This document shows, piece after piece, positions 63,311 to 64,000 of a stretch of DNA of 64,000 nt. Within the stretch, counting starts at the first letter, position 1; each line of letters opens with the position of its first letter. The notes beneath the pieces were generated by a model that was given only the letters and a program-made list of their open reading frames with translations, had not been told where the DNA came from and ran no database searches. Origin of the DNA: Xanthomonas sp. NCPPB 1128 (GTDB taxonomy: Bacteria; Pseudomonadota; Gammaproteobacteria; Xanthomonadales; Xanthomonadaceae); the NCBI RefSeq assembly GCF_001043115.1, contig NZ_LFME01000019.1, positions 30,429 through 94,428 of the forward strand, written 5' to 3'. A program made the translations under genes and the position numbers.

Positions 63311-64000
63311 TCAACGCGGTGCCGGCGGCGGCGGCGGGGCGGCCGGCGCACCCGGCGCGCCCGGCGGCGGCGGAGCCGCCGGAGGCGCAGGCGGGGCCGG
63401 CGGCGCGAACACCGCCTGCAGCGAGTTGCGGTCGCGGCCGACCTGGGTGGCTTCCACCGAACGGCCGACCTGGGTCAGCACGCCGAAGCCGTTGACGCTC
63501 AGGCGCGCGCCGGGCCGCAGCAATTCGCTGTACTGTAGGGCGGCGTGCGGCGGCATGCGCACCACGGTGCCGTCGCTGAGCAGCACGCCGGCGGTGTCGC
63601 CGCGCGGGCCGTAGACCAGGCGCTCGATGCGGCCATCGGCCTGCAGCGGGGTCAGGGACGGCGGCGCCGGGGGGGCCGGCGGCGCCGTCATCGGGTTCGG
63701 CGGGCGGTCGACCACCTGCTTGCCGCTGCGGCGCGCGGTGATGGTGCTGGCCTGCAGCAGCGGCAGGCTGCCCAGGCGATAGCCCTGCACCGATACCGCA
63801 TCGCCACGGCGCACCGCGGCCTGCAGATCGGCCGACAGGTGCGGCGGGAAGCTGACCTGGGTGCCGTCCATCAGCCACAGGCCATCGACGTCGCCATTGG
63901 GATTGAGCATGAAGCGCTCGACGGTGCCGTCCACGCGCACCGGCGTGGCGGCGACGGGGGCCGCGGGCGGCGGCGGCGGTGCCGGGACGCTGCCGGGGGC
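63311..64000 (-). CDS. Unknown protein with two more copies of the same module (5' end outside window)
   Basis: Frame open from the right edge to a stop at 63311, about 229 residues visible. A Pro/Ala-rich stretch at the visible start leads into module 1 (GTVERFMLNPNGDVDGLWLMDGT, FPPHLSADL), then a Pro-rich linker, module 2 (GRIERLVYGPRGDTAGVLLSDGT, MPPHAALQY) and a Pro/Ala/Gly-rich tail. It lies 98 bp upstream of the related gene, which points to tandem duplication. The GTG near 63940 is not a convincing start, because the frame continues upstream with similar composition. Confidence 0.75.
   Translation of the reverse strand, partial: APGSVPAPPPPPAAPVAATPVRVDGTVERFMLNPNGDVDGLWLMDGTQVSFPPHLSADLQAAVRRGDAVSVQGYRLGSLPLLQASTITARRSGKQVVDRPPNPMTAPPAPPAPPSLTPLQADGRIERLVYGPRGDTAGVLLSDGTVVRMPPHAALQYSELLRPGARLSVNGFGVLTQVGRSVEATQVGRDRNSLQAVFAPPAPPAPPAAPPPPGAPGAPAAPPPPPAPR

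Overview
The window is high-GC DNA from a gammaproteobacterium of the Xanthomonadaceae, most likely Xanthomonas. The evidence is gene content (hrpM-type opgH, lptM-dapF-DUF484-xerC next to hslVU, a combined glgA/glgB/treZ/malQ/treY/glgX cluster, NasST nitrate assimilation) and three dispersed intergenic repeat families typical of the group. The species cannot be fixed by eye. No rRNA, tRNA, CRISPR array, integrase (other than housekeeping XerC) or complete insertion sequence was seen. All functional calls come from motif reading, not from a database search.

Layout. 1-6738: an M1 aminopeptidase lipoprotein cut by the left edge, a repeat-rich gap holding a decayed copy of the ubiE 3' end, ubiE, a fungal-type cytosine deaminase, a DUF1624-like membrane protein behind an AT-rich possible Zur box, and a DUF2252 lipoprotein. 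6739-7445: a noncoding stretch with a strongly hairpinned dispersed element. 7446-13137: hslVU, DUF3079, xerC, DUF484, dapF, lptM and DUF454, all on the minus strand. 13438-24917: two exported S9 peptidases, an aminotransferase, a GNAT enzyme, VOC and TfoX-like proteins flanked by a duplicated peptidase 5' end, a lipocalin, HxlR and WYL regulators and a DUF481 outer-membrane protein. 25284-32788: hemC, an AlgR-type regulator, an esterase, opgH/hrpM, an isochorismatase-like hydrolase and a divergent histidine kinase/receiver pair.

33167-45961 is one tightly packed operon for glycogen and trehalose: GlgA and GlgB build branched alpha-glucan, GlgX and MalQ trim and rearrange it, and TreY and TreZ turn glucan ends into trehalose. 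Most junctions overlap by a few bases.

46363-61119 is the nitrate assimilation region: narK, nirB, nirD, nasA, a small coupled ORF and cobA on the minus strand, with nasT-nasS and a cysG-like gene nearby. The narK leader carries NtrC-like dyads, a sigma-54 promoter, two hairpins with identical AACGGC hexaloops as expected for ANTAR-protein binding, and an intrinsic terminator. This predicts a nitrogen-activated promoter followed by NasT-controlled antitermination. Between the operon and nasS lie an unknown gene, an exported dikinase-like protein and an orphan DUF1778 antitoxin. The right end holds an MFS transporter and two neighbouring genes built from four copies of an unrecognised ~65-residue module.
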